NCBI RefSeq assembly: GCF_032854445.1
Contig: NC_088304.1
Coordinates: forward strand, 31,377,732-31,441,731
Length of the DNA stretch: 64,000 nt
DNA from: Liolophura sinensis
Lineage: Eukaryota; Mollusca; Polyplacophora; Chitonida; Chitonidae
Reading direction: 5' to 3'
The translations under genes and the position numbers were made by a program. Positions 63,873 to 64,000 of this stretch are shown here, piece after piece. Position 1 is the first letter of the stretch. Every line of letters starts with the position of its first letter. Under the pieces are notes generated by a model. That model was given only the letters and a program-made list of their open reading frames with translations, was not told where the DNA came from and ran no database searches.

Positions 63873-64000
63873 GCATTAAAAATTAAGTTAAGGCTCAAAC
63901 CCTAGAATGCATCGCATCTAAATACAGAGCAAATGGAATTGTAATGGCTTCAAAATAGGCTAAAGTTAGTTCTGGACATGTTTATAACTTGAAAAATACG

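Larger units (their letters stand above)
56598..64000. other. Region 5' of the neuropeptide exon
   Basis: This is presumably the first intron(s) and promoter of the neuropeptide gene on the minus strand. Apart from listed repeats I find no coding exon. The stretches 57611-59230, 59440-60070, 60145-61450 and 62090-63120 are ordinary AT-rich sequence with short palindromic AT motifs. Confidence 0.5.

Overview
Eukaryotic, repeat-rich, intron-rich DNA from a marine lophotrochozoan, most likely a mollusc. The organism call rests on tRNA-derived SINEs ending in ACGGCGTAAAACACCAATCAA plus (AAATA)n, a second SINE-like family ending near TTAAACCACAAGC, a neuropeptide precursor with KR-cleaved, Gly-amidated repeats, AT-rich intergenic DNA and kilobase introns full of minisatellites. 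I cannot name the species.

Three genes are supported. (1) A Rogdi homologue (Rav2/RAVE-type V-ATPase assembly factor) on + runs from 130, where its 5' exons lie outside the window, to a stop at 37747. Ten exons join in frame to 259 residues. Its first visible intron is 26.4 kb. (2) TIMM22, the channel subunit of the mitochondrial TIM22 carrier translocase, is on + at 44871-51195, with four exons and 193 residues, and looks complete. (3) A neuropeptide precursor on - at 55774-56597 encodes seven amidated dodecapeptide-like products (consensus xxGN[IVL][LF]GGGYKF-NH2). Its signal-peptide exon is not identified with confidence. A CCAAT/CRE-like/TATA cluster near 63.13-63.24 kb on - is a candidate promoter.

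Layout: 0-26.6 kb is Rogdi intron 1, holding minisatellites of 21, 23, 34, 33 and 29 bp, a 2.6-kb duplicated block around a 200-N gap, several MITE-like elements and a decayed non-LTR reverse transcriptase. 26.6-37.7 kb holds the remaining Rogdi exons, a 40-bp minisatellite split by a TIR transposon, and a 49-bp minisatellite made of copies of an exon/5'-splice-site junction. 37.7-44.9 kb is 3' UTR/intergenic. 44.9-51.2 kb is TIMM22, whose intron 2 holds nested MITEs and a 58-bp minisatellite. 51.2-55.6 kb is SINE-rich and includes a probable 3'-transduction event. 55.6-64 kb holds the neuropeptide exon, palindromic elements and a duplicated segment that grew into a 48-bp array. The three genes are functionally unrelated; the unusual biology is the neuropeptide family, the splice-site minisatellite and the readable transposition history.
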